Of a stretch of DNA of 64,000 bases, positions 40,801 through 46,800 are shown in pieces. The notes under the pieces were generated by a model, which did not search any database, was not told where the DNA came from, and was given only the letters and a program-made list of their open reading frames with translations. The translations under genes and the position numbers were made by a program. Position 1 is the stretch's first letter. Every line of letters starts with the position of its first letter. Source of the stretch: Mactra quadrangularis (taxonomy: Eukaryota > Mollusca > Bivalvia > Venerida > Mactridae); NCBI GenBank assembly GCA_025267735.1, contig CM046297.1, positions 24,330,011 through 24,394,010 on the forward strand, read 5' to 3'.

Positions 40801-41919
40801 GCCCTGAAGTTACTGATTCATAGCTCTTGGAGGCTTCGATCACAGTTTGTGGTGATTTTGCTTCAATGACGTCTGATTGACCTGCGTCAACTGATTGTAC
40901 AGTTTCAGATACTTCAGTCTCCGATTTTGATTCTTCTATTTCAGTTACTACAGATTTGCCTGAGCCAACTGACTGTTCGCTTTTGGAAGCTTCGACCACA
41001 GTTTGTGAAGATTCTGTTGCAGTGAATTCAGTTGGACCCGAGCTAACAGATTGTTCATTTTTAGAGGCTTCAACCTTTGTTTTTGTTGATCCTATCTCAG
41101 TTATTTCCGTTTGTCCAGAGCTCATTGACGTTTTACTTTTGGAGGCTTCTGCCACTGATTGTGATGATTCCACTTCTGTAACTTGAGATTTTTCAGAGCT
41201 TACTGATTGTTTGCCTCCCGTAGACACAATAGTTGTGTGTGATGATTCCATTTCAGTTACGGTAGATTTGCCAGAACTAGAACTTTGGCCACTTGCCGTG
41301 GATACTACCTTTGATTGTGATTGAAATGACTGTATTTCAGACAATGCCGAGCTGCCAGATTCAAGTCTTTGAAATAATGAATCAGATTTTCCATGGAGTA
41401 ACTCCTTCATTTCTTGTATTGAACTTTCAGCGATATTGAAATCAGATTCACTTGAAAACGAACTTCCAACAGACGTAATTCCACTATCACTCGTCAGCCT
41501 TCGACTGGAACTTTTTAACTTTGTACTTTCCAAAAGTTCGTCAAATTCTTTAGTAAAGTCATCCTGATGTGATAAATCCAATTCAACACCATAACTTTCC
41601 GTTTTACGAGAAACCTCAACAACAGCTTTTCCTGACTCTGATTCTAAAATACCTTTCTCCTCCATTCTATCCGATTCTAACAAATCATACTTAGAGTAAA
41701 GATCCTTCATTCTCTGGTTATGTTCACTCTCAGCCTCAGGGCTCATAAGTTCTTTAGCCTTCCCAGCTAAACCAGCTTCTTCAAATGATAAATTTTTCCC
41801 TATTACAAGTGGACGGCGTTGACTACTTTCAGAGGTCATTGTGATTTCTTGACTTATCGTTTTCATGGACGTCATTTGATGAACAGACGAGCTTTCATCG
41901 TCGTTGCCCGACATCTTGC
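13838..41919 (-). CDS. Giant Ig-repeat muscle-type protein, obscurin/UNC-89-like (24 exons, both ends incomplete)
   Basis: Joining 24 exons (listed separately) at GT/AG sites, one of them GC/AG, gives 9,441 nt from the ATG at 41914, i.e. 3,147 codons without a stop. Order: Ser/Thr/Gln-rich repeats (about residues 214-640), 21-residue Lys/Asp repeats (about 903-1080), Ig1 to Ig8 in exon pairs, a 43-residue repeat block before Ig9, a Lys/Glu-rich block before Ig10, a more canonical Ig11, a linker and an SH3-like segment (about 3098-3147). Intracellular Ig arrays of this kind belong to the titin/twitchin/obscurin group, which build the sarcomere. Ig array followed by SH3 is the order in obscurin, where RhoGEF and PH domains come next; that assignment is inference. 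No signal peptide or membrane segment is seen. The ATG follows a splice acceptor by 5 nt, so a non-coding first exon exists upstream. The 3' end is not in the exons found. Titin-like is the main alternative. Confidence 0.85.
14263..14409 (-). CDS. Coding exon 23: SH3-like domain, N-terminal part
   Basis: 147 bp, residues 3090-3138, phase 0 to 0. 'LNAVTFREGSVVDLI' matches the RT-loop/diverging-turn pattern of SH3 domains (E/V-x-F-x-x-G-D-x-I/V). The later 'ILARNH' sits where the W-x-x-R strand is expected, with the usual Trp missing. Similarity is by eye only. Acceptor TTTCAG|ACTG, donor AAG|GTAAGC. Confidence 0.72.
14750..14853 (-). CDS. Coding exon 22: linker after Ig11
   Basis: 104 bp, residues 3055-3089, 'GNEVYCEPIFPPVCE', Pro/Glu-rich, ends 'DLEISEVN'. 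Acceptor TTCCAG|GCAA, donor CAAC|GTAAGT. Exit phase 0. No domain recognised. Confidence 0.78.
15401..15601 (-). CDS. Coding exon 21: second half of Ig11
   Basis: 201 bp, residues 2988-3055. 'GFPEPEVTWYHEGEA' is a classic I-set C strand, and 'NEIVCRVDNDGG' supplies the F-strand Cys, so this domain could form the usual Cys pair. The exon leaves in phase 1, not 2, ending the 2/1 alternation. Acceptor TTTTAG|GTTT, donor GAAG|GTGAGT. Confidence 0.88.
15860..15975 (+). mobile_element. tRNA-derived SINE fragment (family 2)
   Basis: 'CTTACCTGTTCACATT' and 'GGATATG' lead into a tRNA-like head: TAGCTCAGTTGGCAAAGTAC, then an anticodon-like loop CTTGTAA. Box B is degenerate (GGTTTGCCTG). An antisense relative with the same leader lies at 22690-22853. 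Not a functional tRNA gene. It sits in the intron between coding exons 20 and 21. Confidence 0.65.
16061..16149 (-). CDS. Coding exon 20: first half of Ig11 (canonical B-strand Cys)
   Basis: 89 bp, residues 2958-2988, 'EVIEEPKFVAEPTVD' to 'LSLKCAVTG'. This is the only first half with Cys instead of Trp in the B strand. Acceptor TTTCAG|GGAG, donor ACAG|GTAGAT. Confidence 0.88.
16851..17058 (-). CDS. Coding exon 19: second half of Ig10
   Basis: 208 bp, residues 2889-2958, 'GASTDSINVYKDGSK'. The C-strand Trp is lost and the E strand has no Cys ('DDLLTVLVSRASVLD'). Acceptor TTGTAG|GAGC, donor CAGAT|GTAGGT. Confidence 0.87.
17202..17329. mobile_element. Palindromic MITE in intron
   Basis: GGGGCGAGTTGCCTAAGCAA.. 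and ..TGCTTAGGCAAATCACCCC are inverted ends. The arms extend about 40 bp and include GCTTTGTGCCC/GGGCACAAAGC. Non-coding. Confidence 0.65.
17708..18291 (-). CDS. Coding exon 18: Lys/Glu-rich linker and first half of Ig10
   Basis: 584 bp, residues 2694-2889. About 155 residues rich in Lys, Glu and Val (for example 'KEKEPVKEPEPVSEEMDK') recall the PEVK-type segments of titin relatives, although the similarity is only compositional. The exon then runs into the first half of Ig10, ending 'FLLEWQIDG'. Acceptor TTTCAG|TGAA, donor GATG|GTGAGT. Phase 2 in, 1 out. Confidence 0.9.
18577..18860 (-). pseudogene. 5'-truncated LINE fragment (end of reverse-transcriptase ORF)
   Basis: The minus strand encodes 'GRGRPKLTWEDLVK' followed by 'DRQSWMRETSLQTRDRP', like the region after reverse transcriptase at the C-terminus of many non-LTR retrotransposons (GRGRPxxTW). 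The reading frame then enters a (GAT)n tail at about 18577-18594, typical of a LINE 3' end. Everything upstream is missing, so the copy is dead. It lies in the intron between coding exons 17 and 18, in the same orientation as the gene. Confidence 0.6.
19070..19283 (-). CDS. Coding exon 17: second half of Ig9
   Basis: 214 bp, residues 2623-2694, 'AADWTNACIYKDGTK', E strand 'NDTCILNISNATVED', F strand 'GAVYSIRFD'. Acceptor TTTCAG|CTGC, donor TCAG|GTAAGA. Confidence 0.9.
19409..19695 (+). repeat. Dispersed repeat R1, copy 2
   Basis: Aligns along its length with 3466-3735. Extends further at the 3' side (CGCCAAACTATTAGCCGAAT), which also matches copy 3. Lies in the intron between coding exons 16 and 17. 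Confidence 0.75.
19965..21203 (-). CDS. Coding exon 16: second half of Ig8, 43-residue repeats, first half of Ig9
   Basis: 1,239 bp, residues 2210-2623, phase 1 in and 1 out. It opens with 'GTGWTSVDVLKDCEK' and 'DVCTYYVDNATITDD' (Ig8). Then follow about 300 residues of acidic repeats and the start of Ig9 ('VSLTWKMSG'). Five copies of a 43-residue unit (one of 41) contain 'EVDTSKSAKDQQ' and 'KKPEQEPTISA'. At DNA level the spacing of a fixed site in the unit is 129, 123, 129 and 129 bp. Near-identity of the copies points to recent expansion or gene conversion. Probably a disordered spacer. Acceptor TTATAG|GTAC, donor TCTG|GTAAGT. Confidence 0.9.
20100..20760. repeat. 129-bp coding tandem repeat
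   Basis: A fixed site (GATCTTTTGCTGATTTAG) occurs at 20178, 20307, 20430, 20559 and 20688. Spacing is 129 bp apart from one unit of 123 bp, all multiples of three, so the frame of the Ig-protein exon is kept. Confidence 0.92.
21720..21826 (-). CDS. Coding exon 15: first half of Ig8
   Basis: 107 bp, residues 2174-2210, 'KPTKEDQKPTAYVLM' to 'FQIKWKITG'. Acceptor TTACAG|TAAA, donor ACTG|GTGAGT. Phases 2 to 1. Confidence 0.9.
22344..22554 (-). CDS. Coding exon 14: second half of Ig7
   Basis: 211 bp, residues 2104-2174, 'GAEWATASIYKDNDK', E strand 'DICTLTIKSARQSDT'. Slightly longer C'-D loop than in Ig1-Ig6. Acceptor TTTCAG|GTGC, donor GAAG|GTAAAT. Confidence 0.9.
22690..22853 (-). mobile_element. 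tRNA-derived SINE fragment (family 2), antisense
   Basis: On the minus strand: 'CTTACCTGTTCACATTATGA', then TAGCTCAGCCCAGAAAGCAT, CTTGTAA and box B GGTTTGAGTCC. Same design as 15860-15975. In the intron between coding exons 13 and 14. Confidence 0.65.
22983..23086 (-). CDS. Coding exon 13: first half of Ig7
   Basis: 104 bp, residues 2069-2104, 'GKSEELEAVAYALMD' to 'FDLKWKVTG'. It resembles the first half of Ig8 (shared 'AYxLMDxRN'). Acceptor TTCTAG|TGGT, donor ACTG|GTAAGT. Confidence 0.9.
23657..23858 (-). CDS. Coding exon 12: second half of Ig6
   Basis: 202 bp, residues 2002-2069, 'GISVTAENVYKGDVS'. The C-strand Trp seen in most of the other domains is Val here. E strand 'DVCKLCIDKASVSDT' has two Cys. 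Acceptor TTTTTAG|GTAT, donor AAAG|GTAGCA. Confidence 0.88.
23859..24724. other. Intron between coding exons 11 and 12
   Basis: No repeat or gene recognised. AT-rich; an 85-codon plus-strand ORF at 24253-24510 has no recognisable content. Confidence 0.45.
24725..24819 (-). CDS. Coding exon 11: first half of Ig6
   Basis: 95 bp, residues 1970-2002, 'FPKKKKPTITAFVSN' to 'IELKWNISG'. Acceptor TTTACAG|TTTC, donor AGTG|GTAAGT. Phases 2 to 1. Confidence 0.9.
25488..25692 (-). CDS. Coding exon 10: second half of Ig5
   Basis: 205 bp, residues 1902-1970, 'GMSWSSLHLTKDGEE', E strand 'DVCTLTIYKATLTDA'. An additional Cys lies near the G strand ('DTGCVLGQ'). Acceptor TACAG|GTAT, donor GAAG|GTAATA. Confidence 0.9.
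25812..25854. repeat. Hairpin with GGTCCAGTGAT arms
   Basis: GACATTCGGTCCAGTGAT and ATCACTGGACCGAATC are inverted arms. The phrase 'CACTGGACC' recurs nearby (25862) and at 31350 and 31710, so it is part of a dispersed small element. In the intron between coding exons 9 and 10. Confidence 0.5.
26509..26606 (-). CDS. Coding exon 9: first half of Ig5
   Basis: 98 bp, residues 1870-1902, 'VPEEKPVIEVVADSD' to 'FQLKWKISG'. Acceptor TTTCAG|TGTA, donor TCTG|GTAATA. Phases 2 to 1. Confidence 0.9.
26880..27084 (-). CDS. Coding exon 8: second half of Ig4
   Basis: 205 bp, residues 1801-1869, 'GESWSSTTITKNGKK', E strand 'DVCTLHVDKASVSDG', F strand 'GAIYGVQIS'. Acceptor CATAG|GTGA, donor AAAG|GTAGGT. Confidence 0.9.
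27701..27804 (-). CDS. Coding exon 7: first half of Ig4
   Basis: 104 bp, residues 1766-1801, 'TKPSIQVVTDQENV' to 'FDLKWKITG'. Acceptor ATTTAG|TGTT, donor ACAG|GTATGG. Phase 2 in, 1 out. Confidence 0.9.
27872..28125. mobile_element. Two SINE family 1 pieces in opposite directions
   Basis: 27872-27950 is an antisense SINE tail (reverse complement reads AATGACCTAAATTGT.. and ends in AAATA repeats). 27996-28125 is a sense head with box A and a box B variant (GGTTCAAATCCC), cut off after the CCTTCCATGAAA motif. In the intron between coding exons 6 and 7. Confidence 0.6.
28236..28308. repeat. Hairpin repeat
   Basis: CAATGGGCATGCTCGATTGG and CCAATCGAGTGTGTTCTACC are inverted arms about 35 bp apart. 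Probably a small foldback element. Confidence 0.45.
29494..29566. repeat. Perfect-ended hairpin
   Basis: CTATATACACAACAACC and GGTTGTTGTGTATATAG are exact inverted arms; the interior arms (TTATATAG / CTATATAG) continue the stem. A foldback MITE or recombination product. Confidence 0.6.
29820..30092 (+). mobile_element. MITE with GGCGGATC-type ends, copy 1
   Basis: Starts near AGGGGCGAATCCAGGATTTT, with GGGGTCCAAACTTT twice, and ends CTGCTAGATCGGCCTATGG, so the ends are inverted. The interior 'GCAGAATAATGCAACATATT' is found reversed in the copy at 32333-32600. Ends 42 bp before coding exon 6. Confidence 0.65.
30134..30338 (-). CDS. Coding exon 6: second half of Ig3, E-strand Cys replaced by Arg
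   Basis: 205 bp, residues 1698-1766, 'GASWSSTSITKNGKT'. It is very similar to the second half of Ig4 (both share 'SST.ITKNGK'). The usual E-strand 'DVCTL' reads 'DVRTL'. No stop or frameshift; donor AAAG|GTAAAT, acceptor TTTCAG|GTGC. Confidence 0.88.
30863..30966 (-). CDS. Coding exon 5: first half of Ig3
   Basis: 104 bp, residues 1663-1698, 'EPTIEILTDTNDV' to 'IVLKWKIVG'. Acceptor ATAG|GAAA, donor GTAG|GTAAGT, a strong consensus. Phase 2 in, 1 out. Confidence 0.9.
31000..31789. other. Intron between coding exons 4 and 5 with element fragments
   Basis: Contains a half copy of the palindromic MITE of 2086-2350 (about 31590-31715: GAAACATCGTGTATTTGTTT, ACACCGGTAG, CCGAATGG) and the dispersed phrase CACTGGACCAAG at 31350. 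No coding. Confidence 0.5.
31790..31994 (-). CDS. Coding exon 4: second half of Ig2
   Basis: 205 bp, residues 1595-1663. Begins 'GTTWSSASIYRETTK', E strand 'NICKLIITKATIED', F strand 'QGKYSIKIS'. Acceptor TTTCAG|GCAC, donor AGCAA|GTATGT. Phases 1 in, 2 out. Confidence 0.9.
32333..32600 (-). mobile_element. MITE with GGCGGATC-type ends, copy 2
   Basis: Begins CATAGGCGGATCTGGCAGGG, the reverse complement of the right end of 29820-30092. Its C-rich region (GGACCCCCCCCCAGAAAAAG) and the interior are also reversed. In the intron between coding exons 3 and 4. Confidence 0.65.
32983..33262 (-). repeat. Dispersed repeat R1, copy 3
   Basis: On the minus strand it reads ACAAGAAATGTAATGTGGAA.. to GCCAAACTATTAGCCAAAT, the full span shared with the copy at 19409-19695. 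Confidence 0.75.
33263..34606. other. Rest of the intron between coding exons 3 and 4
   Basis: AT-rich, no repeat or gene recognised. Confidence 0.45.
34609..34703 (-). CDS. Coding exon 3: first half of Ig2, GC donor
   Basis: Residues 1563-1595, from 'KPKEKPIKVLTDKDN' to 'IEIQWKIEG'. The acceptor is a clear TTGTAG. The donor reads AAG|GCAAGT, the consensus of the rare GC-AG intron class. Phase 1 exit requires this site: using the nearby GTATTT instead would add 5 nt and break the frame into the next exon. Confidence 0.82.
34921..35180 (+). mobile_element. SINE family 1, with a deletion in the head
   Basis: Box A region is shortened (CAGTTGGATTTGGTGTCC lacks about 20 bp), so the promoter is probably broken. 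Box B is GTTTGAATCCC. Tail (AAAT)n. The flank CTTAGGT occurs on both sides (34914-34920, 35181-35187). In the intron between coding exons 2 and 3. Confidence 0.75.
35188..36435. other. Intronic DNA between coding exons 2 and 3
   Basis: No gene recognised. A fragment at about 35555-35600 (AGCTGAATTTTTCAACGG) may be a remnant of repeat R1. Confidence 0.4.
36436..36697 (+). mobile_element. SINE family 1, complete
   Basis: Box A GGCGGAGTTGGTAGCG, box B GGTTCGAATCC, unique body as in 2574-2865, short A-rich tail. The 10-bp target duplication AAAAACAATC is at 36426-36435 and 36698-36707. Ends only 35 bp before coding exon 2. Confidence 0.85.
36733..36937 (-). CDS. Coding exon 2: second half of Ig1
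   Basis: Acceptor TAG|GTGC at the right edge; donor AAG|GTACTT on the left. Residues 1495-1563, starting 'GASWSAASIYKNGKK', with the E-strand Cys in 'KCIVTI' and the F-strand Tyr in 'DKGVYSI'. Entry phase 1, exit phase 2, 205 bp, the same length as four other second-half exons. Confidence 0.9.
37432..41919 (-). CDS. Coding exon 1: low-complexity N-terminal region and first half of Ig1
   Basis: Residues 1-1494 and one base of codon 1495. The acceptor is at 41920-41921 (pyrimidine-rich tract then AG), followed by GCAAG and the ATG at 41914. The donor is at 37430-37431 (G|GTAATC). The N-terminal 200 residues are charged and unique. Then come about 24-residue repeats of the type 'SEQSESSGQTEVIETSQT' (about 214-640), a second unique part, and about eight 21-residue repeats containing 'SDLKSKGDAGSTTQAK' (about 903-1080). 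Residues KKVSF around V1184 fit the RVxF docking motif for protein phosphatase 1, which could be chance. The last 35 residues are the A-B strands of Ig1, ending in 'FKLMWKMEG'. An exon of 4.5 kb inside a gene whose other exons are mostly 90-210 bp is striking. The region is probably disordered and spring- or spacer-like. Confidence 0.9.
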
Positions 41920-43857
41920 CTAAAAATAAAGAAGGAACATACTATTATGGTTATGGTAGTTAAAGTATAACTAACTTAGATGCTCATTATGGATTTTTCC
42001 TCTATGGAAACTGAAATGTATAGTGCAAAGATGATTTTTGTCATTCAATAAAGCGATATTGTCCCGTTTTCAACCTCCTTATTCTACATGTATTTTTGTT
42101 TAAAAATAGAATTTTGCCTTATCGGATCAAATATTATATCCAAGTAAGGGTTTAAATTGCTACATAGTCGTTTACCAATATCAAAAGTAATTCTGAAATA
42201 TATATATTGATTGTACTCAACGATGTATTAAGATATTTGTTTTCTTAAGGCTTACACAATAATTCAGCTACATGTATTAGTAAAATTAGGAGTTTATTTT
42301 AATTATGCATCAGGTTGATTAATTCAACGACTGGTTAAATTATATTTACATACGAATAATGTCAACTGACTATTGGTTAAACAATATTTCTTTTTTCATT
42401 AAAATTAATTTACTTATTGGTTAAACTAAGTTTTGTTTATTTATACATATGAATAAGTTAATTCAGATACTCTAATACCCACGAATTCATTTTTTCATTC
42501 ATGGTTACTACGAATTCATTCCTAATTTATGATTAAAAATCAACTATAAGTTAAATCGATACTTGATTTCATTCAAGATAAAATTTATGGAATTTGTAAC
42601 TATCCACATAACCACTTAATTTTACAACTGTGATATACATATGGTAGATATCATTATGCTTTTATTCTCTTCGAGTTTTGTTAGGATATATTCTTTTACC
42701 ATCTGGTAGTCATTACAATGAGTTGTTTCCATCAATGATATAGATCAGTTTTTCCATACAAAATATAAAATGTATTCTGCATGCATAGACTTAAATCAAT
42801 GTATGAGATTCAATTCATTCATTAAAAGGTATATAGTTTTAAATGTATAGAAATTTTGATCGCACATTCTTATGACCGCAGCTTTAAGACATTTTAAAAG
42901 TTTTAAAATTTAAAACGTGCATTTTGATTTTGAAAGAAAGTGATTTTCCTGTAATTTAAAAAAAAATCGGTCGAAAATGATTTCAAAAAAGAGTTTTAAT
43001 CGAATTAGCGTTATCAATTGTGTCCATTTGACCGTCAATATATTGACTATTATTAAATTTCATCAAATACTCAAGGTGTATTCGATTATTAATTATTTGC
43101 CTCGGCTTAGGCAATTGAAATTATCATGATTTGCATCATCACATGATACTAACTTAGTCAAGAAGTATATAAAGATATAGATACACTTATGTTATAATGC
43201 GTTACTAATATCCAAAAACGGATTATAATTATGTTATGCGCTTTTGATAGATATAACAACGAAATCAGTATAGTATGTTATGTGCTTATATAAAAATATA
43301 ACAACGAAGGCGCCTGTGTAAATGCATGATGATGGTATTAAAATTGTGTTTTCTACCGCATTATGTTCCAAACTCGAAAGAAAACTAAATACACTATAAC
43401 ACACAAAAAACAACAAAAACAACAAAACATCATTTGATAGGTTTTGTTTTGAAATGTAAACCTTTCATGTGGTTGCTTTAACGTTCGATTAAGTCTGTTA
43501 CAAAATTATAAATGTATTATGTGGAGGATTTTTATCAACTATAGGGACATTGCCAGTCTGAATATACTCCTTCATATCTCCAACACTATATTTTTATGTC
43601 ACTGCTTTCCATGCATTTTTTTGCAGGTGAAAATATCATCACTATGTTACATGTTTGTATTATATACTGATAATTATTATTTCGTTTTCTTTTTTGTTCT
43701 GACTGACTGAGTGTCACTTTCGGCGACGTAGCTCTGATAAGGCAACGCTGGCACGTACCGTCGAATTATTTTTAATTTCAACTGTGACCTGCGTTTGTTA
43801 TAAACAAAAGAAACAAAACAATTGTCCCCAGAATCCTTTAGTTATTCGTCAAATTAA
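41920..43857. other. Upstream or leader-intron DNA of the Ig-protein gene
   Basis: The acceptor at 41920-41921 shows that an intron starts here on the minus strand. AT-rich, no coding signal. Around 43233-43310 a 44-bp direct duplication (ATGTTATG..ATATAACAACGAA). A CpG-bearing stretch at 43715-43780 could include a leader exon or promoter, but no signal is decisive. Confidence 0.45.
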
Positions 43858-46800
43858 TATGAAAAACTGCGATAAAACTTATATGCGCATGTCCTGGCCA
43901 ATTTGAGCCAAAAAATGGAGAATGAAAATTTTCATCAAAATTTGACATTTTCAACAGGTCCGTACCTGCGAGAAATTGTAAAAAAAAACCACGTTTGCCT
44001 GAAGAGCTGTCTGCCACTAATAAACATTATATCAATGAAAAACTGCGATAAAACTTATATGCGCATGTCCTGGGACATTTTGAGCCAAAAAATGGAGAAT
44101 GAAAATTTTCATCAAAATTTGACAATTTCAACAGGTCCTGACCTGTGAAACAACTTATTTTTTAGGCAAAATATCGATCGTCGCAAACCTTGTCACATGA
44201 TGCACCAGTTTGTTCGGGGGTCAAGTGGGTCAATAAAACATGCATAACTTGGGTTCTAAAATCAAATCTGAAAGCGGTAGACCAGATTTTCTGGTTTGCT
44301 GCTTTTTTCCATAATAGTGGATTTTATGTACTTTTGTCCGAAGAGTTGTCTACCCCTGTTATACATGTTTTTGGGCCTTACATCAATGAAAGATTGCGAT
44401 AAACCTATGTACGCGTGTCCTGGGACATTCTGAGGCAAGAAAAGGAGAACAAAAATTTTCATCAAAAATTGACATTTTCAACAGGTCCGTACCTGCGAGA
44501 AATTGTAAAAAAAAACCACTTTTGCCCGAAGAGCTGTCTGCCTCTAATAAACATTATATCAATGAAAAACTGCGATAAAACTTATATGCGCATGTCCTGG
44601 GACATTTTGAGCCAAAAAATGGAGAATGAAAATTTTCATCAAAATTTGACATTTTCAACAGGTCCGTACCTGCGAGAAATTGTAAAAAAAAACCACGTTT
44701 GCCCGAAGAGCTGTCTGCCACTAATAAACATTATATCAATGAAAAACTGCGATAAAACTTATATGCGCATGTCCTGGGACATTTTGAGCCAAAAAATGGA
44801 GAATGAAAATTTTCATCAAAATTTGACAATTTCAACAGGTCCCGACCTGTGAAACAACTCATTTTTTAGGCAAAATATCGATCGTCGCAAACCTTGTCAC
44901 ATGATGCACCAGTTTGTTCGGGGGTCAAGTGGGTCAATAAAACATGCATAACTTGGGTTCTAAAATCAAATCTGAAAGCGGTAGACCAGATTTTCTGGTT
45001 TGCTGCTTTTTTCCATAATAGTGGATTTTATGTACTTTTGTCCGAAGAGTTGTCTACCCCTGTTATACATGTTTTTGGGCCTTACATCAATGAAAGATTG
45101 CGATAAACCTATGTACGCGTGTCCTGGGACATTTTGAGGCAAGAAAAGGAGAACAAAAATTTTCATCAAAAATTGACATTTTCAACAGGTCCGTACCTGC
45201 GAGAAATTGTAAAAAAAAACCACTTTTGCCCGAAGAGCTGTCTGCCTCTAATAAACATTATATCAATGAAAAACTGCGATAAAACTTATATGCGCATGTC
45301 CTGGGACATTTTGAGCCAAAAAATGGAGAATGAAAATTTTCATCAAAATTTGACATTTACAACAGGTCCGTACCTGCGAGAAATTGTAAAAAAAAAACAC
45401 GTTTGCCCGAAGAGCTGTCTGCCACTAATAAACATTATATCGATGAAAAACTGCGATAAAACTTATATGCGCATGTCCTGGGACATTTTGAGCCAAAAAA
45501 TGGAGAATGAAAATTTTCATCAAAATTTGACATTTTCAACAGGTCCCGACCTGTGAAACAACTCATTTTTTAGGCAAAATATCGATCGCCGCAAACCTTG
45601 TCACATGATGCACCAGTTTGTTCGGGGGTCAAGTCGGTCAATAAAACATGCATAACTTGGGTTCTAAAATCAAATCTGAAAGCGGTAGACCAGATTTTCT
45701 GGTTTGCTGCTTTTTTCCATAATAGTGGATTTTATGTACTTTTGTCCGAAGAGTTGTCTACCCCTGTTATACATGTTTTTGGGCCTTACATCAATGAAAG
45801 ATTGCGATAAACCTATGTACGCGTGTCCTGGGACATTCTAAGGCAAGAAAAGGAGAACAAAAATTTTCATCAAAAATTGACATTTTCAACAGGTCCGTAC
45901 CTGCGAGAAATTGTAAAAAAAACCCACTTTTGCCCGAAGAGCTGTCTGCCTCTAATAAACATTATATCAATGAAAACCTGCGATAAAACTTATATGCGCA
46001 TGTCCTGGGACATTTTGAGCCGAAAAATGGAGAATGAAAATTTTCATCAAAATTTGACATTTTCAACAGGTCCGTACCTGCGAGAAATTGTAAAAAAAAA
46101 ACACGTTTGCCCGAAGAGCTGTCTGCCACTAATAAACATTATATCAATGAAAAACTGCGATAAAACTTATATGCGCATGTCCTGGGACATTTTGAGCCAA
46201 AAAATGGAGAATGAAAATTTTCATCAAAATTTGACATTTTCAACAGGTCCGTACCTGCGAGAAATTGTAAAAAAACCCACGTTTGCCCGAAGAGCTGTCT
46301 GCCACTAATAAACATTATATCAATGAAAAACTGCGATAAAACCTATGAGCGCGTGTCCTGGGACATTTTGAGCCAAAAAATGGAGAATGAAAATTTTCAT
46401 CAAAATTTGACATTTTCAACAGGTCCGTACCTGCGAGAAACTGTAAAAAAAACCCACTTTTGCCCGAAGAGCTGTGTGCCTCTAATAAACATTATATCAA
46501 TGAAAAACTGCGATAAAACCTATGAGCGCGTGTCCTGGGACATTTTGAGCCAAAAAATGGAGAATGAAAATTTTCATCAAAATTTGACATTTTCAACAGG
46601 TCCGTACCCGCGAGAAACTGTAAAAAAAACCCACTTTTGCCCGAAGAGCTGTGTGCCTCTAATAAACATTATATCAATGAAAAACTGCGATAAAACCTAT
46701 GTGCGCGTGTCCTGGGACATTTTGAGCCAAAAAATGGAGAATGAAAATTTTCATCAAAATTTGACATTTTCAACAGGTCCCGACCTGTGAAACAACTCAT

